Below are positions 18,488-26,974 of a stretch of 64,000 nt of DNA, piece after piece. The position numbers were made by a program, and so were the translations under genes. A model generated the notes under the pieces. The model did no database searches, had not been told where the DNA came from, and was given only the letters and a program-made list of their open reading frames with translations. The stretch's first letter is position 1; each line of letters begins with the position of its first letter. Source of the stretch: Pseudomonas sp. ok272 (GTDB taxonomy: Bacteria; Pseudomonadota; Gammaproteobacteria; Pseudomonadales; Pseudomonadaceae); the NCBI RefSeq assembly GCF_900109995.1, contig NZ_FOCB01000012.1:62001-126000 (forward strand), given 5' to 3'.

Positions 18488-18976
18488 TCACGCCTGATAA
18501 ACCTTCTTCAGCAAGCGCAGCAGTTCTTCGCGCTCCTGGCTGTCCAGCGCGGCGGTAGCGTCAGCGTCACTTTGTGCGGCGATCTGTTTGAGTTCCTTGA
18601 GCAGGGTCTCGCCCGTCTTGCTGAGAAAAATCCCGTAGGAGCGCTTGTCTGGCTTGCAGCGCACGCGCACTGCCAGCGCACGGCTTTCCAGCTTATTGAG
18701 CAGTGGCACCACTTGCGGTGGTTCGATGGCCAGCGCGCGGGCCAGGTCGGCCTGCATCAGTCCGGGGTTCTGGTCGATGATCGCCAGGGCCGAAAATTGC
18801 GCCGGGCGCAGGTCGTGGGCCGAGAGGCAGCCAATCAGGTTCTGGAACACTTTGAGTTGCGCGCGGCGCATGGCGTAGCCGATCAGGTCGTCCAGTGCCG
18901 AGTCCAGCGGTGCCTGCACCTCGGCGTTGGCGGGCGGGGCCTCGCGGAGGTCGGCGAGGGGGGAAGGCTTGGCCAT
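18488..18976 (-). CDS. MarR-family repressor of the ferulate operon (FerR-like)
   Basis: A 162-residue MarR-family regulator with the winged helix at about residues 55-125 (LMQADLARALAIEPPQVVPLLNKLE) and the wing RCKPDKRSYGIFLS. An upstream in-frame TTG would add 11 residues; ATG 18976 with a CAGGA site is the better start. It is divergent from ech-vdh-fcs. MarR proteins in this position (FerR/FerC type) repress and are released by feruloyl-CoA or coumaroyl-CoA; that mechanism is family knowledge, not visible here. A palindrome overlapping the ech promoter is its likely operator. Confidence 0.88.
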   Translation of the reverse strand: MAKPSPLADLREAPPANAEVQAPLDSALDDLIGYAMRRAQLKVFQNLIGCLSAHDLRPAQFSALAIIDQNPGLMQADLARALAIEPPQVVPLLNKLESRALAVRVRCKPDKRSYGIFLSKTGETLLKELKQIAAQSDADATAALDSQEREELLRLLKKVYQA

Positions 18977-19115
18977 TGCGGATGAGTCCTGAGGAGTGGA
19001 GGTTAACAAGGCTATCTATTTTGCCGTGGTTGGTGGCTGATAGCTATGCACACGATTGATCGAGGTTGATGCTACAGGTTCTTTTCAGGGCAGGTGGCGG
19101 TCGATGAATTTTGAT

Positions 19116-19151
19116 ATTAGTTAATTGACATAACTAATTGAGTGATCTAAT
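19116..19151 (+). promoter_or_regulatory. Candidate MarR operator overlapping the ech promoter
   Basis: ATTAGTTA 19116-19123 and TAACTAAT 19131-19138 are a perfect 8-bp inverted repeat with a 7-base spacer. A perfect -35 hexamer TTGACA at 19125-19130 sits inside the spacer, and TCTAAT at 19146-19151 is a possible -10 at 15-base spacing. Binding here would occlude RNA polymerase. The operator identity is inferred from position between ferR and ech. Confidence 0.7.
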
Positions 19152-19190
19152 TTCCCGTCATCTTCAAGCCAAGAACAAGAGAGCATCCGC

Positions 19191-20021
19191 ATGAGCAACT
19201 ACGAAGGTCGCTGGACAACGGTCAAGGTCGAGATCGACGAGGGCATCGCTTGGGTCATCCTCAATCGCCCGGAAAAACGTAACGCGATGAGCCCGACGCT
19301 GAACCGGGAAATGATCGATGTGCTGGAAACCCTGGAGCAGGACCCGGCCGCTGGTGTGTTGGTACTGACCGGTGCCGGCGAGGCGTGGACCGCGGGGATG
19401 GACCTCAAGGAGTATTTCCGCGAAGTGGATGCTGGCCCGGAGATCCTCCAGGAAAAAATCCGCCGCGAAGCGTCGCAATGGCAATGGAAGTTGCTGCGCA
19501 TGTACACCAAGCCGACCATCGCCATGGTCAACGGCTGGTGCTTTGGGGGTGGCTTCAGTCCATTGGTGGCCTGCGACCTGGCGATCTGTGCCGACGAAGC
19601 GACCTTCGGCCTTTCGGAAATCAACTGGGGCATCCCGCCAGGCAACCTGGTCAGCAAAGCCATGGCCGACACGGTGGGTCATCGCCAGTCGTTGTACTAC
19701 ATCATGACCGGCAAGACCTTTGGTGGGCAGAAAGCCGCCGAGATGGGCCTGGTCAATGAAAGCGTGCCCCTGGCGCAATTGCGCGAGGTCACTGTGGAGC
19801 TGGCGCGCAACCTGTTGGAGAAGAATCCGGTGGTCCTGCGTGCGGCCAAGCATGGTTTCAAGCGCTGCCGTGAGCTGACCTGGGAGCAAAACGAAGACTA
19901 CCTGTATGCCAAGCTCGATCAGTCACGCCTGCTCGACACCGAAGGCGGCCGTGAGCAGGGCATGAAACAGTTCCTCGATGACAAGAGCATCAAGCCCGGC
20001 CTGCAAACGTATAAGCGCTGA
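19191..20021 (+). CDS. ech: p-Hydroxycinnamoyl-CoA hydratase/lyase (enoyl-CoA hydratase/aldolase)
   Basis: A 276-residue crotonase-superfamily enzyme. It hydrates feruloyl-CoA, coumaroyl-CoA or caffeoyl-CoA and cleaves the product to vanillin (or the matching benzaldehyde) plus acetyl-CoA. Characteristic segments are VLTGAGEAWTAGMDLKEYF (first oxyanion hole region), GWCFGGGFSPLVACDLAI (second) and FGLSEINWGIPPGNLVSK with the catalytic Glu. Length and motifs match the Pseudomonas Ech/HCHL group. It is the first gene of ech-vdh-fcs, under the divergent MarR regulator. Confidence 0.95.
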   Translation: MSNYEGRWTTVKVEIDEGIAWVILNRPEKRNAMSPTLNREMIDVLETLEQDPAAGVLVLTGAGEAWTAGMDLKEYFREVDAGPEILQEKIRREASQWQWKLLRMYTKPTIAMVNGWCFGGGFSPLVACDLAICADEATFGLSEINWGIPPGNLVSKAMADTVGHRQSLYYIMTGKTFGGQKAAEMGLVNESVPLAQLREVTVELARNLLEKNPVVLRAAKHGFKRCRELTWEQNEDYLYAKLDQSRLLDTEGGREQGMKQFLDDKSIKPGLQTYKR

Positions 20022-20038
20022 GGTACTGCGGCACTTAG

Positions 20039-20072
20039 CCGGGCGCATCCTGCCACAGGCGGTTGCGCCCGG
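20039..20072 (+). other. Intercistronic hairpin between ech and vdh
   Basis: CCGGGCGCA 20039-20047 pairs perfectly with TGCGCCCGG 20064-20072 (9 bp, 16-base loop). It is in the 109-base spacer after ech, with no T run behind it, so it resembles an mRNA processing or stability element rather than a terminator. A second, longer hairpin lies between vdh and fcs. Confidence 0.6.
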
Positions 20073-20130
20073 GCGCCGCGGTTACATCGTGCGATCGCAT
20101 TCCCGACAAAGACAATAAAGAGGAATCACC

Positions 20131-21579
20131 ATGCTGGACGTGCCCCTGCTGATAGGCGGCCAGTCGTGCCCCGCCCGTGACGGCCGAACCTTTGAGCGCC
20201 GTAACCCGGTGACGGGCGAACTGGTCTCGCGGGTCGCCGCCGCTACCCTGGAAGACGCCGACTGCGCGGTGGCCGCGGCTCACAAGGCGTTTCCCGCGTG
20301 GGCTGCCCTGGCGCCCAATGAACGGCGAACCCGTTTGCTCAAGGCCGCCGAGCAGTTGCAAGCGCGCAGTGCCGAGTTCATCGCGGCGGCCGGCGAGACC
20401 GGTGCGATGGCTAACTGGTACGGTTTCAACGTGCGGCTGGCAGCCAATATATTGCGTGAAGCGGCGTCGATGACCACGCAGATCAATGGTGAAGTCATCC
20501 CCTCGGATGTGCCGGGCAGCTTCGCGATGGCCCTGCGCCAACCCTGTGGCGTGGTGCTGGGCATTGCGCCCTGGAACGCCCCGGTGATTCTCGCCACTCG
20601 CGCGATCGCCATGCCGTTGGCCTGCGGTAACACCGTCGTGCTCAAGGCCTCCGAACTCAGTCCGGCGGTCCACCGCTTGATCGGTCAAGTGTTGCAAGAC
20701 GCCGGCTTGGGCGATGGCGTGGTCAATGTCATCAGTAACGCGCCAGCGGATGCTGCGGCGATTGTCGAGCGCTTGATCGCCAATCCTGCGGTGCGCCGAA
20801 TCAACTTCACCGGTTCGACCCATGTCGGGCGCATCGTCGGCGAACTCTCGGCACGCCACCTCAAACCGGCGTTGCTGGAGTTGGGCGGCAAGGCGCCGTT
20901 GTTGGTGCTCGATGACGCCGACCTGGATGCGGCGGTAGAGGCCGCGGCCTTTGGTGCCTACTTCAACCAGGGGCAGATCTGCATGTCCACCGAGCGTCTG
21001 GTGGTCGATGCCAAGATCGCCGATGTCTTTGTCGACAAGCTGGCGGCCAAGGTTGCCACCTTGCATGCCGGTGATCCGGCGGCGCCTGAATCGGTGCTCG
21101 GTTCGCTGGTGGATGCCAGCGCCGGGACGCGCATCAAGGCATTGATCGACGACGCCCTGGCCAAAGGGGCGCGGCTGGTGGTCGGCGGGCAACTGGAAGG
21201 CAGCATTTTGCAGCCGACCTTGCTCGACGGTGTCGACGAACGCATGCGCTTGTACCGCGAGGAATCTTTCGGCCCGGTGGCCGTGGTGCTGCGCGGCGAC
21301 GGCGATGAAGCGCTGCTGCGCCTGGCCAACGACTCCGAGTTCGGGTTGTCGGCGGCGATTTTCAGCCGCGACACCGGGCGAGCCCTGGCCTTGGCCCAAC
21401 GGGTCGAGTCGGGAATCTGCCATATCAACGGTCCGACCGTGCATGATGAGGCGCAAATGCCCTTCGGTGGGGTCAAGTCCAGCGGCTACGGCAGTTTTGG
21501 CGGCAAGGCATCCATCGAGCATTTTACCCAGCTGCGTTGGGTTACCTTGCAGAATGGACCGCGGCACTACCCGATCTGA
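20131..21579 (+). CDS. vdh: Vanillin dehydrogenase
   Basis: A 482-residue NAD-dependent aldehyde dehydrogenase that oxidises vanillin (or 4-hydroxybenzaldehyde) to vanillate (or 4-hydroxybenzoate). The catalytic Cys284 lies in FNQGQICMSTERL, the general base Glu250 in ELGGKAPLLVL, and the N-terminal stretch is LIGGQSC. GIAPWNAP and FTGSTHVG are the cofactor-binding segments. It starts after AAAGAGGAATCACC. The gene lies between ech and fcs, so it performs the step after Ech. Strict vanillin preference is inferred from context. Confidence 0.94.
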   Translation: MLDVPLLIGGQSCPARDGRTFERRNPVTGELVSRVAAATLEDADCAVAAAHKAFPAWAALAPNERRTRLLKAAEQLQARSAEFIAAAGETGAMANWYGFNVRLAANILREAASMTTQINGEVIPSDVPGSFAMALRQPCGVVLGIAPWNAPVILATRAIAMPLACGNTVVLKASELSPAVHRLIGQVLQDAGLGDGVVNVISNAPADAAAIVERLIANPAVRRINFTGSTHVGRIVGELSARHLKPALLELGGKAPLLVLDDADLDAAVEAAAFGAYFNQGQICMSTERLVVDAKIADVFVDKLAAKVATLHAGDPAAPESVLGSLVDASAGTRIKALIDDALAKGARLVVGGQLEGSILQPTLLDGVDERMRLYREESFGPVAVVLRGDGDEALLRLANDSEFGLSAAIFSRDTGRALALAQRVESGICHINGPTVHDEAQMPFGGVKSSGYGSFGGKASIEHFTQLRWVTLQNGPRHYPI

Positions 21580-21653
21580 ACAGGCGACGCCGTGTCGCGC
21601 GTCGTGCGCATGCAAGGCAAAAAATAATAACAAGGGTGCAGCCACCGGTTGCC

Positions 21654-21695
21654 ACGCGAACACCGAGCCACTCCCGAGCGGCTCGGTGTTCGCGT
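21654..21695 (+). other. Perfect 16-bp hairpin between vdh and fcs
   Basis: ACGCGAACACCGAGCC at 21654-21669 is an exact reverse complement of 21680-21695, with a 10-base loop. It ends 20 bases before the fcs start, and no T run follows. Such a stable structure this close to the fcs ribosome site could stabilise or separate messages, or modulate fcs translation (inference). Confidence 0.75.
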
Positions 21696-21715
21696 CCTTG
21701 ATGGAGAACAAACAC

Positions 21716-23599
21716 GTGAGTTCCGAATTCAGATCGCCGTCCTGCGTGCAGGCCAGTGCGCCGCGCTATCGCCAGGTGTCCATCGGGCACCCGAGGATCG
21801 AGGTCACCGAGCAGCAGGGCGTGCTGCACATGCGCTCCCTGGAACCACTGGCCGAGTTGCCGATGCGCCTGCTCGATCGCTTGGTGCATTGGGCCCAGGT
21901 GCGTCCCGACCAGACGTTTATCGCCGCCCGCCAGGCCGATGGTGACTGGCGCCGGGTGAGTTATGCGCAGATGCTCGACAGTGTCCGCGCCATTGCCCAG
22001 AGGTTGTTGAGCTATGGCCTGTCGGCAGACAAGCCGCTGGCGCTGTTCTCGGGCAATGACATTGAGCATTTGCAGGTCGCGTTGGGGGCCATGTACGCCG
22101 GTATTCCCTATTGCCCCGTGTCGCCAGCCTATTCGTTGCTGTCCCAGGACTTTGCCAAGTTACGCCACGTCTGTGGCTTGCTCCAGCCGGGGCTGGTGTT
22201 CGTCAGCGACGCGGCAGCCTATCAACGTGCGATCGATGCCGTGTTGCCGGCGGACACGCCGCTGATCACGGTCAGCGGCCAGGTGCCGGGGCGTCGCCAG
22301 GAGCGCTTTGCCCGCCTGCTTGAGCAACCCGGCGGCGCCGAGGCCGACGCCGCGTTTGCCGCCACCGGCCCAGATACCATCGCCAAGTTCCTGTTCACCT
22401 CCGGTTCGACCAAGTTGCCCAAGGCCGTGATCACCACCCAGCGCATGCTGTGCGCCAACCAGCAGATGCTCCTGCAGACGTTTCCGGTGTTTGGCCAGGA
22501 GCCGCCGGTCCTCGTGGACTGGTTGCCGTGGAACCACACGTTCGGCGGCAGCCACAACCTGGGCATCGTGCTGTACAACGGCGGCAGTTTTTACCTGGAC
22601 GACGGCAAGCCGACTGCGCAGGGATTTGCGCAAACCTTGCGCAACCTCAAGGAAGTGTCGCCCACCGCCTACTTGACGGTGCCCAAGGGGTGGGAAGAGT
22701 TGGTCTCGGCCCTGGAGCAGGACGCGCAGTTGCGGGAATGCTTTTTCAAGCGCATCAGCCTGTTCTTTTTCGCCGCTGCCGGTCTGTCGCAAAGTGTCTG
22801 GGATCGCCTTGATCGGGTCGCCGAGCAACACTGTGGCGAACGCATACGGATGATGGCCGGGCTCGGCATGACCGAGGCCTCGCCCTCATGCACATTCACC
22901 ACTGGGCCGTTGTCCATGGCCGGGTACGTCGGACTGCCGGCACCGGGTTGCGAGGTGCGCCTGGTTCCCAGGGAAGGCAAGCTGGAAGGACGCTTTCGTG
23001 GGCCGCACATCATGCCAGGCTACTGGCGCTCACCGCAGCAGACGGCCGAGGTGTTCGACGAGCAGGGTTATTACTGTTCCGGTGACGCGCTCAAGCTGGT
23101 CGACGTGCATGATCCGCAACTGGGCTTGATGTTTGATGGACGCATCGCCGAAGACTTCAAGCTGTCTTCGGGGGTGTTTGTCAGTGTGGGCCCGCTGCGC
23201 AGTCGCGCGGTGCTGGAGGGCTCGCCCTACGTGCAGGACCTGGTGGTCACGGCGCCGGATCGCGAGTGCCTCGGCGCCCTGGTTTTCCCTCGGGTGTACG
23301 AGTGCCGGCGCTTGTCGGGCCTGACCCAGGACGCCAGCGACGCCGAGGTCCTGGCCAGCGCGCCGGTTCGGGCGTGGTTCGCCAATTGGCTGCAACGACT
23401 CAATCGCGAGGCCAGCGGGAATGCCAGTCGGGTGGAGTGGATCGCACTGCTCGACGAACCGGCGTCCATCGATCGTGGTGAAATCACCGACAAAGGCTCG
23501 ATCAACCAGCGCGCGGTGTTGCAATGGCGGGCGGATAAAGTCGAGGCGCTGTATCGCGACGAAGACGCCTCGATCCTGCGCGCCGGTCCACGCGCCTGA
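21716..23599 (+). CDS. fcs: Feruloyl-CoA synthetase
   Basis: ATP-dependent CoA ligase that activates ferulate and related hydroxycinnamates, the entry step of the pathway. The frame is open from 21230, but that region overlaps vdh. I choose GTG 21716, nine bases after GGAG, giving 627 residues; ATG 21701 in the same frame is the alternative but has no ribosome site. AMP-binding motif LFTSGSTKLPKAVITTQ is present, followed by WLPWNHTFGGSHNLG and a C-terminal YCSGDALKLVD segment. It belongs to the adenylate-forming superfamily and is the last gene of ech-vdh-fcs. Confidence 0.93.
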   Translation: MSSEFRSPSCVQASAPRYRQVSIGHPRIEVTEQQGVLHMRSLEPLAELPMRLLDRLVHWAQVRPDQTFIAARQADGDWRRVSYAQMLDSVRAIAQRLLSYGLSADKPLALFSGNDIEHLQVALGAMYAGIPYCPVSPAYSLLSQDFAKLRHVCGLLQPGLVFVSDAAAYQRAIDAVLPADTPLITVSGQVPGRRQERFARLLEQPGGAEADAAFAATGPDTIAKFLFTSGSTKLPKAVITTQRMLCANQQMLLQTFPVFGQEPPVLVDWLPWNHTFGGSHNLGIVLYNGGSFYLDDGKPTAQGFAQTLRNLKEVSPTAYLTVPKGWEELVSALEQDAQLRECFFKRISLFFFAAAGLSQSVWDRLDRVAEQHCGERIRMMAGLGMTEASPSCTFTTGPLSMAGYVGLPAPGCEVRLVPREGKLEGRFRGPHIMPGYWRSPQQTAEVFDEQGYYCSGDALKLVDVHDPQLGLMFDGRIAEDFKLSSGVFVSVGPLRSRAVLEGSPYVQDLVVTAPDRECLGALVFPRVYECRRLSGLTQDASDAEVLASAPVRAWFANWLQRLNREASGNASRVEWIALLDEPASIDRGEITDKGSINQRAVLQWRADKVEALYRDEDASILRAGPRA

Positions 23600-23656
23600 T
23601 AAGGCACTAGTGCCTGGCCGCGTCGAGGTGACGTGGCCAGACACAAGCGCAGCCGC

Positions 23657-23690
23657 AGGCCCCGTATCGAAAGATACGGGGCCTTTGTTT
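23657..23690 (+). terminator. Rho-independent terminator after fcs
   Basis: AGGCCCCGTATC 23657-23668, a GAAA tetraloop, and GATACGGGGCCT 23673-23684 form a perfect 12-bp stem followed by TTTGTTT. It closes the ech-vdh-fcs operon. It also lies just beyond the stop of convergent pobA. Confidence 0.92.
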
Positions 23691-24873
23691 ACTCGATCGC
23701 TTCGTAGGGCAGGCCTACGTAGTTCTCGGCGATGTTCAGGCGCCCCGCGGCGGAGCTGACGAAGTAGTCGAGCTCGGTTTGCTGGATGCGTCGGCCAAAG
23801 GCATCGGTGTCGGGAAAACGGTGGAGCAGCGAGGTCATCCACCACGAGAAGCGTTCGGCTTTCCACACGCGGCGCAGGCAGATTGGCGAGTACTTCTCCA
23901 GCAGGTCGGTGCGGCCTTCGGCATAGACCTTGACCAGAATGCGATACAGGGTGCTGACATCACTGGCGGCCAGGTTCAGGCCCTTGGCCCCGGTCGGCGG
24001 GACGATGTGCGCCGCGTCGCCCAGCAGGAACAGACGGCCATGCTGCATAGGCTCAACCACGAAGCTGCGCAGCGGTGCGATGCTCTTTTCAATCGACGGG
24101 CCCGTCACCAGGTTGTCGGCGAGATGGGCCGGCAGGCGCAGTTTAAGCTCATCCCAGAAGCGCTCATCGGACCAGTCTTCGAGCTTTTCCTCGGCACCCA
24201 CTTGCACGTAGTAACGGGTGCGGGTCTGCGAACGCATGCTGCACAAGGCGAAGCCACGCTCATGGTTGGCGTAGACCAGTTCCGGGTGGACGGGCGGGGT
24301 GTCGGCGAGGATGCCGAGCCAGCCGAAGGGGTAGACGCGCTCGAACACCTTCAGCGTTTCTGCGGGTATGGATTGGCGCGATACGCCGTGGAAACCGTCA
24401 CAGCCGGCAATGTAGTCACAGTCCAGGCGCACGGTTTCGCCGTCACGCTCGAACGTGACGTAAGGGCTGTCGCTCTGCATGCCGTGGGGCTGCACATTCT
24501 CGGCGTTGTAAACGGTGATTGCCCCGGCGGCGGCGCGGGCGTCCATCAGGTCACGGGTCACTTCGGTCTGGCCGTAGACCATCACCGTCTTGCCGCCGGT
24601 CAACTGTTTGAGGTCAATGTGCTCACAGCGACCATCGAAGGCCAGCTCGAAGCCGTCGTGCACCAGGCCGTTGGCGTCCATGCGTTCACTGACGCCAGCC
24701 TCGCGCAACAGATCGACCATGCCTTGTTCCAGGACACCGGCGCGAATACGGGAAAGGATGTAGTCAGGGTCTTTGCGTTCGATGATGACATTGTCGATGC
24801 CGGCGCGGTGCAGCAGTTGGCCGAGCAGCAGGCCAGCGGGGCCTGAGCCGATGATTGCGACTTGAGTTTTCAT
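23689..24873 (-). CDS. pobA: 4-Hydroxybenzoate 3-monooxygenase
   Basis: A 394-residue FAD monooxygenase that converts 4-hydroxybenzoate to protocatechuate with NADPH and O2. GSGPAGL at residues 9-15 is the FAD dinucleotide motif, and GDAAHIVPPTGAKGLNLA is the second FAD motif of PobA. Length equals that of the P. fluorescens enzyme. It is divergent from the AraC-type regulator and feeds protocatechuate to pcaHG close by. Confidence 0.97.
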   Translation of the reverse strand: MKTQVAIIGSGPAGLLLGQLLHRAGIDNVIIERKDPDYILSRIRAGVLEQGMVDLLREAGVSERMDANGLVHDGFELAFDGRCEHIDLKQLTGGKTVMVYGQTEVTRDLMDARAAAGAITVYNAENVQPHGMQSDSPYVTFERDGETVRLDCDYIAGCDGFHGVSRQSIPAETLKVFERVYPFGWLGILADTPPVHPELVYANHERGFALCSMRSQTRTRYYVQVGAEEKLEDWSDERFWDELKLRLPAHLADNLVTGPSIEKSIAPLRSFVVEPMQHGRLFLLGDAAHIVPPTGAKGLNLAASDVSTLYRILVKVYAEGRTDLLEKYSPICLRRVWKAERFSWWMTSLLHRFPDTDAFGRRIQQTELDYFVSSAAGRLNIAENYVGLPYEAIE

Positions 24874-25029
24874 TATTGTCGTCCTGTTGGGTGCGACTGC
24901 AGGCAGGGCGCCTTGCAGAGCGCTATTGTTTTTATCTCCTGCATTTTTGATGGCTAAAGAGCAGATAAGAAGGCACTATTCGGCGAGTTACATGGATTTT
25001 TCGTGGATCCATGCCATTGGAAGTCAATC

Positions 25030-25896
25030 GTGAAACCTTCGGCTACGTCTGTCCCGGTCTTCAAACTCTATGGCGAGACCACGGTCTGGCCGACGCCTGA
25101 TCTGTTGCATTGCGAGTCGATTCCCGCGCGCAGCCAATTGCATGGTTGGGAGATAAAACCCCACTGGCACAGCGATCTGGTGCAGGTGTTGTATGTGCAG
25201 GCGGGGCAGGCGGTGCTGGAGGTCGAAGGCCTCACGAGCCGGGTCAACGGTCCCGTATTGCAGGTGGTTCCCGCATTGAGTGTGCACGCCTTTAGGTTCT
25301 CCGAGGATATCCAGGGTCACGTCCTCAGCCTGGCGCAACCGCTGGCCGAGCAACTGGCGGCCTCGCTGGACAGCGCGGTGCTCACGACCCCGGGCCGTTA
25401 CTCGCCGGGGCCGGAATCTGCCTACCTGGACACGCTGTTCGCCGCGATCAGCCAGGAATACAGCCAGCAACAGCCGGGGCGCGATCCGATGTTGCAGTCG
25501 TTGATCACGTTGTTGCTTGTCTGGCTCAGTCGCCGCAACCTGGCGCTTGCTGTGCCTGACATCAAGTTGCGCGAGCGTGGTCGAGCGCATCTGCAGGACT
25601 TTACCCGAGCCTTGGAACTGCGTTTTCGCGAGCACCTGCCCATCGAGCACTATGCAACGGCCTTGGGGATCAGCGCCGCTCACCTCAATGCCCTGTGTCG
25701 ACGCCTGTGTGGGCAGTCGGCCCTGCAGATGATCAACCAGAGGCTGCTGCTCGAAGCCAAGCGCAACCTGGTGTACACCTCGATGACGGTCCATCAGGTG
25801 TCCGACAGCCTGGGCTTTTCCGAACCGGCCTATTTCTCGCGCTTCTTCAAGCGTGGTACTGGGCAGTCCCCCAAACAATTTCGCATCCAGAGTTAA
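25030..25896 (+). CDS. pobR: AraC-family activator of pobA
   Basis: A 288-residue AraC/XylS regulator. It has an N-terminal cupin-type ligand domain (HWHSDLVQVLYVQAGQAVL region) and a C-terminal double helix-turn-helix (about 185-285, with YATALGISAAHLNALCR and SLGFSEPAYFSRFFKR). The start chosen is GTG 25030 after GGAAG; an in-frame GTG at 25003 adds nine residues. It is divergent from pobA. 4-Hydroxybenzoate is the expected inducer by analogy with PobC/PobR of AraC type. The 156-base pobA-pobR gap contains TTATCT...AGATAA half-sites about 30 bases apart that could be its target. Confidence 0.88.
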   Translation: MKPSATSVPVFKLYGETTVWPTPDLLHCESIPARSQLHGWEIKPHWHSDLVQVLYVQAGQAVLEVEGLTSRVNGPVLQVVPALSVHAFRFSEDIQGHVLSLAQPLAEQLAASLDSAVLTTPGRYSPGPESAYLDTLFAAISQEYSQQQPGRDPMLQSLITLLLVWLSRRNLALAVPDIKLRERGRAHLQDFTRALELRFREHLPIEHYATALGISAAHLNALCRRLCGQSALQMINQRLLLEAKRNLVYTSMTVHQVSDSLGFSEPAYFSRFFKRGTGQSPKQFRIQS

Positions 25897-25928
25897 CGGA
25901 TGTCAGACCTGCAAGGCAGCCAACTGCG

Positions 25929-26858
25929 GTGAACATCGATACCCGAATCAAATTTCGCCATCTGCTGTGCTTTCTCGAAGTGGCGCGCCAGGGCAGCCTG
26001 GCCCGTGCTTCGGATAAGTTGGCGATCAGCCAGCCGGCACTGTCCAAGACCCTCAAAGAGTTGGAAACCCTGCTCGCGGCCACGTTGTTCGTGCGCAGCA
26101 AAAGCGGCGCGGCATTGACGGAGGCCGGGGTGGCGTTCCTGCGCTATGCCGGGCCGTGCGTGCAAGCCTTGCGCGAAGGGGTCAGCAGTCTGCGCTCCGG
26201 CGAACACGAGCCGATTACCGCGCGGCTCGGCGTGTTGTCCACGGTGGAAAGCCTACTGGTGCCTGAGGTCATCTGTCGCTTGCACGCCCGTCATCCGGCC
26301 CTGGTGGTGAGTGTGGTCACCGGGCCGAGTGCCTACCTGTTGTCCCGTCTACGCGTTGGCGAACTGGACCTGGTGGTCGGCCGCATGACGGATAGCCCGC
26401 AGATCCTTGGCTTGGCATTCGAGCACCTGTACAGCGAGTCCATGACGCTGGTGGTACGTCACGGTCATCCGCTGCTGGCCGATGCTCAAGGGAGTCAAAG
26501 CCTTGAGCACTATCCATTGGTCCTGCCGTTGGCCGGGACGACGATCCGCAAGTTTGCCGACAGCCTGTTTGTGCAGCACGGCCTCAACCCGCCGCGTCAA
26601 CGCCTTGAAACGTTGTCGTTGACCCTCAGCCGACGCTATGTGCAATGCAGTGAGGCGATTTGGGTCGCACCGTTCGATGCGGTAAGGGAGGACCTGAGTC
26701 GAGGCGAGTTGGTGGAATTGGACTTGGGCATTCGCGAGCCGGGTGGCTCGGTAGGGCTGTGCAGCAACCCGGCGTTGCCCATTTCGCCCGCCGCCCAATG
26801 GTGTGTCGACGTGCTGCGTGAGGTGGGGCAGGATTATCGCGAGGGACGTTATCCATAA
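25929..26858 (+). CDS. pcaQ: LysR-family regulator of protocatechuate genes
   Basis: A 309-residue LysR-type regulator: N-terminal helix-turn-helix (FLEVARQGSLARASDKLAIS...ALSKTLKELE, about 11-50) and a C-terminal co-inducer domain. It starts at GTG 25929 after an AAGG, 32 bases after pobR; a longer frame to 25695 lies inside pobR. It precedes pcaHG on the same strand, as PcaQ genes do, and PcaQ is known to respond to beta-carboxy-cis,cis-muconate. A candidate operator overlaps its own stop codon. Confidence 0.9.
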   Translation: MNIDTRIKFRHLLCFLEVARQGSLARASDKLAISQPALSKTLKELETLLAATLFVRSKSGAALTEAGVAFLRYAGPCVQALREGVSSLRSGEHEPITARLGVLSTVESLLVPEVICRLHARHPALVVSVVTGPSAYLLSRLRVGELDLVVGRMTDSPQILGLAFEHLYSESMTLVVRHGHPLLADAQGSQSLEHYPLVLPLAGTTIRKFADSLFVQHGLNPPRQRLETLSLTLSRRYVQCSEAIWVAPFDAVREDLSRGELVELDLGIREPGGSVGLCSNPALPISPAAQWCVDVLREVGQDYREGRYP

Positions 26859-26874
26859 CCATTTGGATATGGAT
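26851..26874 (+). promoter_or_regulatory. Candidate PcaQ operator upstream of pcaH
   Basis: ATCCATAACC (26851-26860), spacer ATTT, and GGATATGGAT (26865-26874) form an inverted repeat with one mismatch in ten. Its core ATAACC-N4-GG resembles the published PcaQ site ATAACC-N4-GGTTAA. It overlaps the last codons of pcaQ and lies about 100 bases before pcaH. Confidence 0.6.
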
Positions 26875-26974
26875 AGGGGTGGTTTTTTCAATGTTTGGAG
26901 GAGGGCGTATCGAGGGAGACTGGGCGACTGACTGCAGCCCCGCAGTCGTGGCCCATTACACCAAGGAGACCGCT

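Noticed and set aside
20035..21711. 558-codon frame on the - strand
   Set aside because: Antisense to vdh, whose catalytic residues and ribosome site are clear. The frame is a shadow.
21230..21715. N-terminal extension of fcs to 789 residues
   Set aside because: The extension overlaps vdh in another frame and reads through a hairpin; the GTG at 21716 has the ribosome site.
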